The notes below the pieces were generated by a model. That model was not told the DNA's origin, made no database searches, and saw only the letters and a list, made by a program, of their open reading frames with translations. A stretch of DNA of 38,163 nucleotides from an uncultured Chromatiaceae bacterium (GTDB lineage Bacteria > Pseudomonadota > Gammaproteobacteria > Enterobacterales > Alteromonadaceae): NCBI GenBank assembly GCA_946482615.1, contig CAMLSF010000018.1:1-38163 (forward strand). The letters are read 5' to 3'. A program made the position numbers and the translations under genes. This document shows, one piece after another, positions 6,560-14,936 of the stretch. Every line of letters starts with the position of its first letter. Position 1 is the first letter of the stretch.

Positions 6560-7876
6560 ATGTTATTACCTCAGGAAATTATTAAACAAAAACGTAATGG
6601 CGGCGCTTTAACAGAAGCTGCTATTCAGCAATTTGTCCGTGGTTTAACGGATCAAAGTTTCAGTGAAGGCCAGACGGCGGCTCTGGCTATGGCGATTTAT
6701 CTGAACGGTATGAGCACAGCAGAAACTGTGGCTTTAACCCGTGCTATGCAGCATTCAGGTGCAGTGATGAATTGGACTGATCTGCTCGATGGCCCTGTGG
6801 TGGATAAACACAGCACAGGTGGTGTAGGGGATAAAGTCAGTTTAATGCTGGCCCCTATGATTGCCGCTTGTGGTGCTTATGTGCCGATGATCGCTGGCCG
6901 TGGTTTAGGCCATACTGGCGGTACTATCGATAAGCTGGAAGCTATTCCGGGTTATCAGTGTCAGCAACCTTTGGATAAAATCCAGCAGCTGGTGAAACAA
7001 CAAGGTTGTGTCATAGTGTCGCAAAGTGGCGAACTGGCTCCGGCTGACCGCCGTTTGTATTTAATCCGTGATGTCACAGCCACTGTCGAATCTATCCCGC
7101 TGATCACCGCTTCTATTTTGTCGAAAAAGCTGGCCGCAGGCCTGCAGGCGTTGACTATGGATGTGAAAATTGGCTCTGGCGCCATTATGAAAAATGTCGC
7201 GGATGCTTCAGCTTTAGCTAAAAGTATTGTCAACACCGCCAAAGGTGCAGGTGTGCCGACCCAGGCTTTATTAACAGATATGAACCAGACTTTGGGCGCT
7301 ACAGCAGGTAACGCGCTGGAAATACTGGAAACCCTGGATTATTTGACCGGCAAATACCGCGAAGCCCGTTTGCATCAGGTGACTCTGGAACTGGGTGCCA
7401 GCATGTTGCAACTCGGTGGTTTGTTTAAAGATAAAGCCAGCGCTATCGCAGCTTTGGAGCAAAGTTTAACTTCAGGTAAAGCCGCGGAAATTTTCAGCAA
7501 AATGGTGGCTGCTCAGGGTGGACCTGCAGATTTGCTGGAAAAACCTGAGCTGTATCTGGCCAAAGCTAAAGTGGTGTTGGATATCAAAGCTCCGGTGGCT
7601 GGTTATCTGAATAAAGCTGACACTACTGCTATTGGTATGGCTGTAGTGCGATTAGGTGGTGGCCGTGCACACCCGGATCAGGTCATCAATATGGCTGTGG
7701 GTTTCAGTGATGTAAAAGCTTTGGGCACTAAAGTGGCTGCCGGCGATCTGCTGACACGGGTGCACGCTGATACAACGGAAGCGGCAGAACATGCAAAAGC
7801 TGAATACCTGGCTGCGTTAAGTATTGAGGCTACAGCTGGTGTTATTGATCCTATTATTCACTTAGTTATTGATTAA
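6560..7876 (+). CDS. deoA: thymidine phosphorylase
   Basis: A 438-residue protein aligned in mind with E. coli DeoA (440 residues) over its full length. It phosphorolyses thymidine or deoxyuridine to the base and deoxyribose-1-phosphate. The phosphate-binding signature VDKHSTGGVGDKVSL and the following AGRGLGHTGGTIDKLE are intact, as is the nucleobase region DRRLYLIRDVTATV(E)SIPLI. ATG 6560 is preferred over the adjacent ATG 6557, because GGAG at 6550-6553 is then 6 nt away and the protein begins MLLPQEIIKQKR, like the E. coli start. It sits directly after cdd, so deoxycytidine can be taken to uracil. The usual deoC, deoB and deoD partners are not in the window. A strong hairpin follows at 7885-7923. 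Confidence 0.96.
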   Translation: MLLPQEIIKQKRNGGALTEAAIQQFVRGLTDQSFSEGQTAALAMAIYLNGMSTAETVALTRAMQHSGAVMNWTDLLDGPVVDKHSTGGVGDKVSLMLAPMIAACGAYVPMIAGRGLGHTGGTIDKLEAIPGYQCQQPLDKIQQLVKQQGCVIVSQSGELAPADRRLYLIRDVTATVESIPLITASILSKKLAAGLQALTMDVKIGSGAIMKNVADASALAKSIVNTAKGAGVPTQALLTDMNQTLGATAGNALEILETLDYLTGKYREARLHQVTLELGASMLQLGGLFKDKASAIAALEQSLTSGKAAEIFSKMVAAQGGPADLLEKPELYLAKAKVVLDIKAPVAGYLNKADTTAIGMAVVRLGGGRAHPDQVINMAVGFSDVKALGTKVAAGDLLTRVHADTTEAAEHAKAEYLAALSIEATAGVIDPIIHLVID

Positions 7877-7884
7877 CATAAAAA

Positions 7885-7923
7885 TCGCAGGCAAAAGCCC
7901 AGGCAAAGAGCTTTTGCTTGCGA
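7885..7923. other. 14-bp hairpin after deoA
   Basis: TCGCAGGCAAAAGC (7885-7898) pairs with GCTTTTGCTTGCGA (7910-7923) with one G-T wobble and an 11-nt loop. It begins 9 nt after the deoA stop. On the plus strand no U-tract follows, whereas on the minus strand the stem is followed by TTTTTATG, the look of a terminator facing the opposite way. The ndh gene downstream on the minus strand ends at 8873, about 950 bp away. It may serve as a 3'-end stabiliser for the cdd-deoA mRNA. Confidence 0.6.
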
Positions 7924-7986
7924 CGAACGGCCTTGTCGCTGATCTTGTCATTTGTTACTGTACAGGCCTCTTTGCATGGAGGCTGG

Positions 7987-8865
7987 ATGAAGAAGTTAAG
8001 TGCTTGTATTTTATTGATGTTTTGGGTTTTTGCAGCGTCTGCTCAACCTATGATGCAGTGGTACACCAGCCATTGGCCACCTTACCGTATCAGCGAAGGC
8101 CCTTATGCTGGCCAAGGCTCTTTTGATTTGTTGCTGAACCAGCTTATTGAAGCTTTGCCACAGTACCAACATAAGGTCCGTCAAATCCATCTTGCCCGCA
8201 TTGTTAAAGTGTCGGCCTCCACCAACGAGAATCACTGCACCTTTGGTTTACGTTACACGCCAGAACGCGATAAACGGACCTATTTTTCTCAGCCAGCCGC
8301 TTTATTACCCAATCTGGCTATAAATACGCTGCAGCATAACAAACTCAAAATACTGAACCCGCAGCAGGCTGTGCAGATGAACAACCTGGTGAAAGATCCC
8401 GACCTGTTAGGCCTGATTGAAAATGACAGGGCCTATCCTGCTGTGATTGCAGCACAGATTAACAAAACTGGCAGTAATCTGGGCGGTAGTTCTATGACCA
8501 CCATGAATCCGGCACAGTTGTTGGCTGCAAAACGGGTGGATTATGTGGTGGATTATCCAAACCGCTTGCGTTACTACAGCCTGGAAGCGGGGCAAGATCT
8601 CCGGCTGGAGTTCAGGCCTATAGCCGAAATTCCGGGTTTTTCGTACACCTATGTCAGTTGTTCAAAAACAGAGACAGGCAAAAGCTGGATTGCCGATATA
8701 GATATGGCGTTGAATGATTTAAAACAAAAACCTGAGTACAAAAAGGCTATGTATAGCTGGTTCTCAGAGCAGGAGCAGCAATTGTTGGAGCCGCATTACA
8801 GCGGATTTCAGCAAAGCCGGTCTTTTGTACCTGAGCAAGCTGAAACCCGCTTTAGTGAGTTGTAG
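7987..8865 (+). CDS. periplasmic solute-binding-like protein (TIGR02285-like)
   Basis: The 292-residue product has a signal peptide, MKKLSACILLMFWVFAASA, with cleavage before QPMMQW. The mature protein has the shape of family 3 extracellular solute-binding proteins that lack an ABC transporter: an N-terminal WYTSHWPPYRI strand, CTFGLRYTPERDKRTYFSQP around the first lobe crossing, and VDYVVDYPNRLRYY in the second. Such stand-alone proteins are common in Alteromonadales and have unknown ligands. ATG 7987 is chosen because GGAGG (7978-7982) precedes it and a good signal peptide follows; a TTG start at 7918 would add an unlikely 23 residues overlapping the hairpin. It converges with ndh, 7 bp apart, leaving no space for a separate terminator. 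Confidence 0.75.
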   Translation: MKKLSACILLMFWVFAASAQPMMQWYTSHWPPYRISEGPYAGQGSFDLLLNQLIEALPQYQHKVRQIHLARIVKVSASTNENHCTFGLRYTPERDKRTYFSQPAALLPNLAINTLQHNKLKILNPQQAVQMNNLVKDPDLLGLIENDRAYPAVIAAQINKTGSNLGGSSMTTMNPAQLLAAKRVDYVVDYPNRLRYYSLEAGQDLRLEFRPIAEIPGFSYTYVSCSKTETGKSWIADIDMALNDLKQKPEYKKAMYSWFSEQEQQLLEPHYSGFQQSRSFVPEQAETRFSEL

Positions 8866-8872
8866 TGCGTTG

Positions 8873-10168
8873 TTAATGCAGCTTTAAACGTGGTCTGATG
8901 ATTTTATTGATTTTACCTATGACTGAAATCACCATAGTACGGAACCAACCGTGTAAGGCGACCTGATGCATACGGTATAACGAGATATAAGCCAGACGGG
9001 CGATCCGGCCTTCAATCATCATGGCGCCGCCGACCAGATTGCCCATCAGGTTTCCGACAGTGCCAAAGCGACTTAACGAAATCAGCGAACCATGGTCTTT
9101 GTACTGGTAAGCCGACTGCGGTTTACCTGCCAAAGCTGCGGTCAGGTTTTTTGCGACATGACTGGCCATCTGATGCGCCGACTGAGCCCGTGGTGGCACC
9201 CATTTGTTATCTGGTAACGGACAGCCTGCACAATCACCAATCACATAAATCTGACTGTCGATACTGCTTTGCAGGGTCGGTAATACCATCAGCTGGTTAA
9301 TGCGGTTGGTTTCCAAACCATCTAAGTCTTTTAAAAAATCCGGGGCCTTAATACCAGCAGCCCAGACCATCAGCTCTGCCTGCAAATGTTCGTCCCCTAA
9401 CTGCAGGCCGTGTTCGTCTGCTGCTGTGACTTTGGTACTGACCCGCACATCGACACCCAATTTGAGTAGTTCTTTATGCGCAGCCGCGGCAATACGCTCT
9501 GGCAAGGCTGGCAGAATACGGGGACCGGCTTCAATCACAGAGATTTTTAAGCGGTCACGTTTCATATCGTTAAAGCCATACGAATTCAGTTCAGCCGCCG
9601 CGTGGTGTAGTTCGGCGGCCAGTTCAACCCCGGTCGCTCCTGCACCTACTATGGCGATATTCAGATTCTCTTTCGGGTGTAAAGGCGAGTTCAGCTTTAA
9701 ATAGGCTTCCAGCAGACGACGATGGAACCTGTTGGCCTGTGACGGGCTGTCGAGGAAAATACAATGGTCCTGAACACCTGGTGTATTAAAGTGATTCGAC
9801 ACACTGCCAATGGCAAGTACCAGATAATCATAAGGAATACGACGTTCTTCCAGCACCACTTCACCACTTTCATCCAGTACAGGCGCTAAAGTGACCTGCC
9901 GCTCTGCTCTGTTCAGGCCGGTAAAAGTGCCCAGCTGAAAGTCAAAGCCATGAGCTCTGGCGTGAGCGCGATAGGTGACCTGATCTATATCCACATCCAG
10001 AGTGCCGGTTGCTACTTCATGCAATAAAGGTTTCCAGATATGAGTCGGGTTTCTGTCAATCAGGGTAATAGCCGCTTTGCCCTTGCGGCCAAATTTATTA
10101 CCAAGGCGGGTTGCCAGTTCCAGTCCACCAGCGCCACCACCAATGACTACGATTTGCGGGGTTGTCAT
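8873..10168 (-). CDS. ndh: type II NADH:quinone dehydrogenase
   Basis: The 431-residue flavoprotein matches E. coli Ndh over its full length (434). It oxidises NADH and reduces quinone at the inner face of the membrane without pumping protons. The FAD-binding [14 protein letters not shown] lies at residues 8-21, the NADH-binding [14 protein letters not shown] at about 175-188, and the second FAD motif [10 protein letters not shown] at about 305-314. The C-terminal membrane-anchoring part, [20 protein letters not shown] and RPRLKLH, is conserved. The start follows only a weak Shine-Dalgarno. The rho terminator U-tract ends about 15 nt before this ATG, so the gene probably depends on read-through from rho or on a promoter inside rho. 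Quinone and haem genes occur later in the window but are not linked to it. Confidence 0.97.
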   Translation of the reverse strand: MTTPQIVVIGGGAGGLELATRLGNKFGRKGKAAITLIDRNPTHIWKPLLHEVATGTLDVDIDQVTYRAHARAHGFDFQLGTFTGLNRAERQVTLAPVLDESGEVVLEERRIPYDYLVLAIGSVSNHFNTPGVQDHCIFLDSPSQANRFHRRLLEAYLKLNSPLHPKENLNIAIVGAGATGVELAAELHHAAAELNSYGFNDMKRDRLKISVIEAGPRILPALPERIAAAAHKELLKLGVDVRVSTKVTAADEHGLQLGDEHLQAELMVWAAGIKAPDFLKDLDGLETNRINQLMVLPTLQSSIDSQIYVIGDCAGCPLPDNKWVPPRAQSAHQMASHVAKNLTAALAGKPQSAYQYKDHGSLISLSRFGTVGNLMGNLVGGAMMIEGRIARLAYISLYRMHQVALHGWFRTMVISVIGKINKIIRPRLKLH

Positions 10169-10182
10169 CTGCTTTTTCTCAC

Positions 10183-10210
10183 ATAAAAAAAACCGGCAAC
10201 AAGGCCGGTT
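10183..10210 (-). terminator. Rho-independent terminator after rho
   Basis: On the minus strand AACCGGC (10210-10204) pairs with GCCGGTT (10197-10191), followed by a run of T at 10190-10183. It starts 9 nt past the rho stop. It is strong in form, yet it lies only about 15 nt upstream of the ndh ATG, so it also sits in the ndh leader. Confidence 0.8.
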
Positions 10211-10218
10211 TTGGGGGG

Positions 10219-11487
10219 TTAACTATTTTTTTGCCGTTTCATGGCTTCGAAAAACTCGTCGTTGGTTTTAGTCATCGACAGTTTATCGATCAGGAATTCC
10301 ATGCAGTCCGTTTCATCCATTGGATTAAGGATTTTGCGCAGGATCCACATTTTTTGTAATTCTTCCGAGGAGGCCAGCAGTTCTTCACGACGGGTGCCTG
10401 AGCGGTTGAAATCAATGGCCGGGAACACACGACGCTCTGCAATTTTACGCGACAGGTGCAATTCCATGTTACCTGTACCTTTAAATTCTTCGTAAATCAC
10501 TTCGTCCATTTTCGAACCCGTATCAACCAGAGCCGTGGCGATAATGGTTAAACTACCACCTTCTTCCACATTACGGGCTGCACCGAAGAAACGTTTTGGT
10601 TTGTGTAAAGCGTTGGCATCCACACCACCTGTTAATACCTTGCCTGAGCTTGGGATCACAGTGTTGTAAGCGCGGGCTAAACGGGTGATAGAGTCGAGTA
10701 AAATAATAACGTCTTTTTTGTGCTCGACTAAACGTTTGGCTTTTTCGATCACCATTTCAGCTACCTGGACGTGACGGCTGGCTGGTTCGTCGAAGGTAGA
10801 GGCAACCACTTCGCCTTTCACCAGACGTTGCATCTCGGTCACTTCTTCCGGACGCTCATCGATCAGCAACACCATCAGCACACATTCTGGGTAATTGGCG
10901 GCTATAGACTGGGCGATGTTTTGCAGCAGTATAGTTTTACCAGCTTTTGGTGGTGCCACAATCAAACCACGCTGACCACGGCCAATAGGGGAAGCCAGAT
11001 CCAGTACACGGGCTGTGATGTCTTCTTTACTGCCGTTGCCACGTTCCATCCGCAAACGGGAATTGGCGTGCAGCGGCGTTAAGTTTTCAAACAAAATTTT
11101 GTTACGGGCTTGCTCAGGGCGTCCGAAGTTCACTTCGTTCACTTTCAGCAAGGCAAAATAACGTTCACCTTCTTTTGGCGGGCGAATTAAGCCAGAAATT
11201 GTGTCACCAGTACGCAGGTTAAAGCGTCGGATTTGACTTGGAGAGACGTAAATATCGTCCGGGCCAGCCAAATAAGAGCTGTCAGAAGAACGCAGGAAAC
11301 CGAAGCCATCGGTCAGAATCTCGACAACACCATCACCAAAAATCTCTTCACCGTTTTTGGCGTGGGATTTTAAGATAGCAAAAATAATGTCTTGTTTACG
11401 TAAGCGGGCCATGTTTTCCAGGCCCATAGACTCGGCTAAATCAACCAGCTCGTTAATCGGCTTCAGTTTTAGTTCGGTTAAATGCAT
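10219..11487 (-). CDS. rho: transcription termination factor Rho
   Basis: The 422-residue protein is essentially a standard Rho (419 in E. coli), the hexameric RNA-dependent ATPase that releases RNA polymerase. Seen in order: N-terminal helical domain ([19 protein letters not shown]), the OSB RNA-binding domain with DGFGFLRS and [18 protein letters not shown], Walker [13 protein letters not shown], Walker [16 protein letters not shown] (as DVIILLDS), the Q-loop and R-loop region [29 protein letters not shown] (spread over about 280-310) and the C-terminal [18 protein letters not shown]. No insertion domain is present. The ATG has no clear Shine-Dalgarno and follows a leader of 194 bp after trxA. 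E. coli rho autoregulates in its leader; the same may hold here. Confidence 0.98.
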   Translation of the reverse strand: MHLTELKLKPINELVDLAESMGLENMARLRKQDIIFAILKSHAKNGEEIFGDGVVEILTDGFGFLRSSDSSYLAGPDDIYVSPSQIRRFNLRTGDTISGLIRPPKEGERYFALLKVNEVNFGRPEQARNKILFENLTPLHANSRLRMERGNGSKEDITARVLDLASPIGRGQRGLIVAPPKAGKTILLQNIAQSIAANYPECVLMVLLIDERPEEVTEMQRLVKGEVVASTFDEPASRHVQVAEMVIEKAKRLVEHKKDVIILLDSITRLARAYNTVIPSSGKVLTGGVDANALHKPKRFFGAARNVEEGGSLTIIATALVDTGSKMDEVIYEEFKGTGNMELHLSRKIAERRVFPAIDFNRSGTRREELLASSEELQKMWILRKILNPMDETDCMEFLIDKLSMTKTNDEFFEAMKRQKNS

Positions 11488-11637
11488 ATGATGGGTTCTT
11501 GTTGGTCAAACAGAATTAAATTGCTTATCGCTGATTAAAAGGAAGTAGGCTTAGGTTTAGTCAACGGAAAAGCGTGGTTACAGGGATTTGTTGCTGCGTT
11601 ACACATTAGCAGGATAATTTTCAGTCGTCCAGCCGTA

Positions 11638-11668
11638 AAAAACAAAAAGGCGTATAAAAAATACGCCT
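11638..11668 (-). terminator. Rho-independent terminator after trxA
   Basis: On the minus strand AGGCGTAT (11668-11661) pairs with ATACGCCT (11655-11648) with a 5-nt loop, then TTTTGTTTTTT. It starts 13 nt after the trxA stop and separates trxA from rho, although leakage into rho is possible. Confidence 0.85.
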
Positions 11669-11681
11669 ATTTGTGACTGAC

Positions 11682-12008
11682 TTAGATGTTGCTGTCTAAA
11701 AACTCTTTTAATTGAGTTTTAGATAAAGCGCCAACTTTAGTTGCTGCAACCTGACCATTTTTGAATAACAGTAAGGTTGGGATACCACGAATACCAAATT
11801 TTGGTGGTGTGCCAGGGTTGTGGTCGATGTTGACCTTAGCCACTGTCACTTTACCTGCGTATTCTTGCGCGACTTCGTTGAGGATAGGTGCAATCATTTT
11901 GCACGGACCACACCACTCAGCCCAAAAATCGACCAGCACAGGGGCAGCAGCTTTTAACACGTCGGCTTCGAAGCTGTCGTCTGACACCTGCAGAATATGT
12001 TCACTCAT
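11682..12008 (-). CDS. trxA: thioredoxin 1
   Basis: A 108-residue thioredoxin with the redox motif W-C-G-P-C in [15 protein letters not shown] and the cis-proline loop [11 protein letters not shown]. It reduces disulfides in the cytosol, including in ribonucleotide reductase, using electrons from thioredoxin reductase. ATG 12008 is chosen because GGAG (12015-12018) lies 6 nt upstream; a longer frame beginning at TTG 12020 would swallow that site. One local difference from E. coli is [12 protein letters not shown], where E. coli has NPGTAPKYGIRG. The gene order rhlB/trxA-rho matches E. coli. A probable sigma-70 promoter lies at 12055-12082, shared in space with the divergent rhlB promoter. Confidence 0.98.
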   Translation of the reverse strand: MSEHILQVSDDSFEADVLKAAAPVLVDFWAEWCGPCKMIAPILNEVAQEYAGKVTVAKVNIDHNPGTPPKFGIRGIPTLLLFKNGQVAATKVGALSKTQLKEFLDSNI

Positions 12009-12048
12009 TTCATTCTCCAATTGCTTTGGGCGTATCTATAAAAAAGTA

Positions 12049-12082
12049 TTGTCAATTTTATCCGGACTGTTTCTTATTGCAA
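12049..12082. promoter_or_regulatory. overlapping divergent promoters of trxA and rhlB
   Basis: For trxA on the minus strand, TTGCAA (12082-12077), a 16-bp spacer and TAAAAT (12060-12055) fit sigma-70 well. For rhlB on the plus strand, TTGTCA (12049-12054), 17 bp and TCTTAT (12072-12077) is a weaker candidate. The two would overlap almost entirely, so polymerase could occupy only one at a time. The calls rest on consensus matching alone. Confidence 0.45.
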
Positions 12083-12106
12083 GCGTAACGGTTATGCTTA
12101 GCGCGT

Positions 12107-13378
12107 ATGAATAAAACACACTTAACTCAGCATAAATTTGCCGATTTCGCATTGGCTCCACAGGTTCTTGCCGCTTTGGCCGCGCAAGGTTTTGACCATT
12201 GTACCCCAATCCAGGCTCAATGTTTGCCTCTTGCGTTGGCTGGCAAAGACATTGCGGGCCAGGCTCAAACAGGTACAGGTAAAACTCTCGCCTTTCTGAC
12301 GGCAACTTTCCATCATTTGTTAACCCATGAGCCTAAGGCTAAAGGGCAACCTCGTGCCATCATTATGGCTCCTACGCGTGAACTGGCTGTTCAGATCCAT
12401 CATGACGCTCAGGCTTTGGCCAAAACATCCGGCTTAAAGCTTGCTTTGATTTATGGGGGCGAAGGGTACGATTCTCAACGCCAGATGCTGGAACAAGGCG
12501 CAGATATTTTAATTGGTACTACGGGCCGCCTGATTGATTACTTAAAGCAAGGCCTGTACGACCTGTCACAAATTCAGGTGGTGGTGCTGGATGAAGCCGA
12601 TCGTATGTTCGATTTAGGTTTTATCAAAGACATCCGTTTTATGTTCCGTCGTATGCCACCTGTGACTGAACGTTTGAGCTTATTGTTTTCTGCTACTTTG
12701 TCCTACAAGGTGCAGGAACTGGCCTTTGAGCAGATGAACCAGCCCGTGCATATTCATGTGGCGCCTGAACAAATGACCGGCTCTCGTATTTCCGAAGAAT
12801 TATTTTATCCGTCAGACGAACACAAAATGAAGTTGTTACTGACGCTGATGGAAGAAGAATGGCCGGATAAAGCCATTGTTTTTGCTAACACCAAACACTG
12901 CTGTGAAGATATTCACGCCTGGCTCGAGGCCGATGGTCACCGTGTTGGTTTACTGACAGGTGATGTGATCCAGAAAAAACGTTTACGTATTCTGGAGGAT
13001 TTTACCAGCGGTAAACTGGACATTCTGGTGGCGACAGATGTTGCCGCCCGTGGTTTGCATATTCCTATGGTTAGTCATGTATTTAACTACGACTTACCGG
13101 ACGATTGTGAAGACTATGTGCACCGTATTGGTCGTACCGGCCGGGCCGGTGAAAGTGGCAAAGCCATCAGTTTTGCCTGTGAGCGTTATGCATTAAACCT
13201 GACAGCCATTGAAGACTATATCCGTCATGCTATCCCTGTCACTCAATACGACACTTCGGCGTTACTGGAGGATTTGACCGTGCCAAAACCGCGGGTCAGA
13301 CGCCGTCCGGGACAAGCACGCAGTGGTGGAAGACCCAATCAGAATGGGCCAAGAAACCCCCGTAGCCGCCCGCGCTAA
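12107..13378 (+). CDS. rhlB: ATP-dependent RNA helicase RhlB
   Basis: The 423-residue DEAD-box helicase matches E. coli RhlB (421), the helicase of the RNA degradosome, over its length. Motifs run in order: Q-motif [10 protein letters not shown], motif [19 protein letters not shown] ([14 protein letters not shown]), SAT (LLFSATLS), [11 protein letters not shown] and [11 protein letters not shown]. The basic C-terminal tail ([19 protein letters not shown]) is short and RNA-binding in look, as in RhlB. The Shine-Dalgarno is weak. It diverges from trxA with 98 bp between and is followed by gppA after 4 bp, so rhlB-gppA form an operon as in E. coli. Confidence 0.97.
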   Translation: MNKTHLTQHKFADFALAPQVLAALAAQGFDHCTPIQAQCLPLALAGKDIAGQAQTGTGKTLAFLTATFHHLLTHEPKAKGQPRAIIMAPTRELAVQIHHDAQALAKTSGLKLALIYGGEGYDSQRQMLEQGADILIGTTGRLIDYLKQGLYDLSQIQVVVLDEADRMFDLGFIKDIRFMFRRMPPVTERLSLLFSATLSYKVQELAFEQMNQPVHIHVAPEQMTGSRISEELFYPSDEHKMKLLLTLMEEEWPDKAIVFANTKHCCEDIHAWLEADGHRVGLLTGDVIQKKRLRILEDFTSGKLDILVATDVAARGLHIPMVSHVFNYDLPDDCEDYVHRIGRTGRAGESGKAISFACERYALNLTAIEDYIRHAIPVTQYDTSALLEDLTVPKPRVRRRPGQARSGGRPNQNGPRNPRSRPR

Positions 13379-13382
13379 GTCT

Positions 13383-14888
13383 ATGGACAGCGCAGGAAAA
13401 CCGACACAGCATAATGATATTTATGCTGTGATCGATCTCGGCTCCAATAGCTTTCATATGTTGATGGTGAAAGTGGTGGGGGGCAGTGTTCAGGTGATAG
13501 GCCGGGTCAAACGCAAAGTGCGTTTGGCCGCAGGTTTAAACGACAGTTTAGTCTTAAGCAAACAAGCCATGACCCGGGGTTGGGAATGCCTGGCTTTGTT
13601 TGCTGAACGTCTGCAAGATATTCCTTCTGCCAATATCCGCATAGTCGGTACCGCCACACTGCGGTTAGCCCGTAACGTCAAAACCTTTCTGGCTGAAGCT
13701 GAAGCTATTTTAGGTCAGCCTATTCAGGTGATTTCCGGCGAAGAAGAAGCCCGTATTATTTATCTGGGTGTGGCTCATACCTCCAATTGTGACTCCAATC
13801 GTCTGGTGATCGACATAGGCGGCGCTTCGACTGAAATCATAGTGGGGCAGGGCTTTCAGCCGATTTTATTGTCCAGTCTGAATATGGGCTGCGTGACCTT
13901 TCTGGAACGTTATTTTGAAAATAACGAATTAAGCGAAGCCAACTTTAATGCCGCTATAGCCGCAGCTGAACATGAAATCCGCACTATCAGTGATCAGTAC
14001 CTGCAGCAGGGTTGGCAAAATGCCGTAGGAGCGTCCGGCACAGTGCAGGCGATGCAGGAAATTTTAGTAGGTCAGGGCAAAGATGAAGTGATTACCTTGC
14101 CACGACTGGAAGCTATTATGCAGCAGGCTTTGGCTTGTGGTCATATGGACCAGCTTAATTTACCCGGCTTAGCTCAGGAACGTAAACAGGTCTTTCCTTC
14201 CGGCTTAGCTATATTAATAGCGCTGTTTCGGGTGCTGAATATCAGTGGCATGACGCTGTCCGGTGGCGCTTTGCGGGAAGGTGTCTTGTACAGCATGCTG
14301 CCACAGTTACAGCATCAGGATGTCAGAGCCCGTACTATGCAAAGCATGATGGTGCGGTATTACATCGACCAGCAACATGCAGAGCGGGTGGCGGATATGG
14401 CCGCGACTTTGGCCGACCAGCTGCATCAGCAATGGAATTTAGCCAGTTTCGAAGGTTTAGCCATGTTGCGCTCAGGCGCTTTATTGCATGAGCTTGGCCT
14501 GCTGATCGAATACAAAAACCATCACCACCACGGTGCTTATATTATCAGCCATGCCGAGTTGCCTGGCTTTACCCGGGCGCAGCAGCAGTTGCTGATGGCA
14601 CTGGTATACAATCACAGAGCCGATATTCATAAAGAGATTCTGTCGAAACAAACCATGACCTCAGTGCTGTTGGCTGTGCGGTTAACCCGTTTATTGCGGC
14701 TGTCGGTGATTTTGTCGATGCGACGCCGGCATGAAGTCTTGCCGGAGGTACAAATCACAGCGCAAGCTGAAGCTTTGACTTTAACTTTGCCCGAAGGCTG
14801 GCTCGATCATCACCCGCTGATGCGTGCCGAGCTGGAGCAGGAAATGCTGTATCAGCAACAGGCTGGCTGGCAACTGGCTATAGAATAA
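13383..14888 (+). CDS. gppA: guanosine pentaphosphate phosphatase/exopolyphosphatase
   Basis: About 501 residues, resembling E. coli GppA more than Ppx. The first ASKHA-fold half has YAVIDLGSNSFHMLMV (phosphate 1 loop), SGEEEARIIYLG with the catalytic Glu region, VIDIGGASTEIIVG (phosphate 2 loop) and GASGTVQAMQEI. The C-terminal half is HD-like helical (LLHELGLLIEYKNHHHHGAYII). It hydrolyses pppGpp to ppGpp and can trim polyphosphate, linking it to the stringent response. The ATG at 13383 is preferred: a longer frame from 13323 would lie inside rhlB and adds nothing conserved. The stop codon overlaps the A-run that serves as U-tract of the facing terminator at 14887-14916. Confidence 0.95.
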   Translation: MDSAGKPTQHNDIYAVIDLGSNSFHMLMVKVVGGSVQVIGRVKRKVRLAAGLNDSLVLSKQAMTRGWECLALFAERLQDIPSANIRIVGTATLRLARNVKTFLAEAEAILGQPIQVISGEEEARIIYLGVAHTSNCDSNRLVIDIGGASTEIIVGQGFQPILLSSLNMGCVTFLERYFENNELSEANFNAAIAAAEHEIRTISDQYLQQGWQNAVGASGTVQAMQEILVGQGKDEVITLPRLEAIMQQALACGHMDQLNLPGLAQERKQVFPSGLAILIALFRVLNISGMTLSGGALREGVLYSMLPQLQHQDVRARTMQSMMVRYYIDQQHAERVADMAATLADQLHQQWNLASFEGLAMLRSGALLHELGLLIEYKNHHHHGAYIISHAELPGFTRAQQQLLMALVYNHRADIHKEILSKQTMTSVLLAVRLTRLLRLSVILSMRRRHEVLPEVQITAQAEALTLTLPEGWLDHHPLMRAELEQEMLYQQQAGWQLAIE

Positions 14889-14916
14889 AAAAAGGCCAGA
14901 GTGGTTTGCTCTGGCC
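14887..14916 (-). terminator. terminator of the subtilase genes, minus strand
   Basis: On the minus strand GGCCAGAG (14916-14909) pairs with CTCTGGCC (14901-14894) with a 7-nt loop, followed by T at 14893-14887. It is 20 nt past the subtilase stop. The U-tract overlaps the last bases of gppA on the other strand; in the plus direction the hairpin is not followed by T, so gppA has no matching terminator here. Confidence 0.85.
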
Positions 14917-14936
14917 CCTGAATCACTACACTTAGT

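Noticed and set aside
11535..11606. 23-codon frame in the rho leader, as a possible rhoL-like leader peptide
   Set aside because: The frame (start MCNAATNPCNHAF) has no Shine-Dalgarno and no likeness to E. coli RhoL that I can recall. It was not supported strongly enough to list.
13323..13382. Longer gppA start inside rhlB
   Set aside because: The extra 20 residues overlap rhlB coding sequence, are not conserved-looking and have no better ribosome site than ATG 13383.
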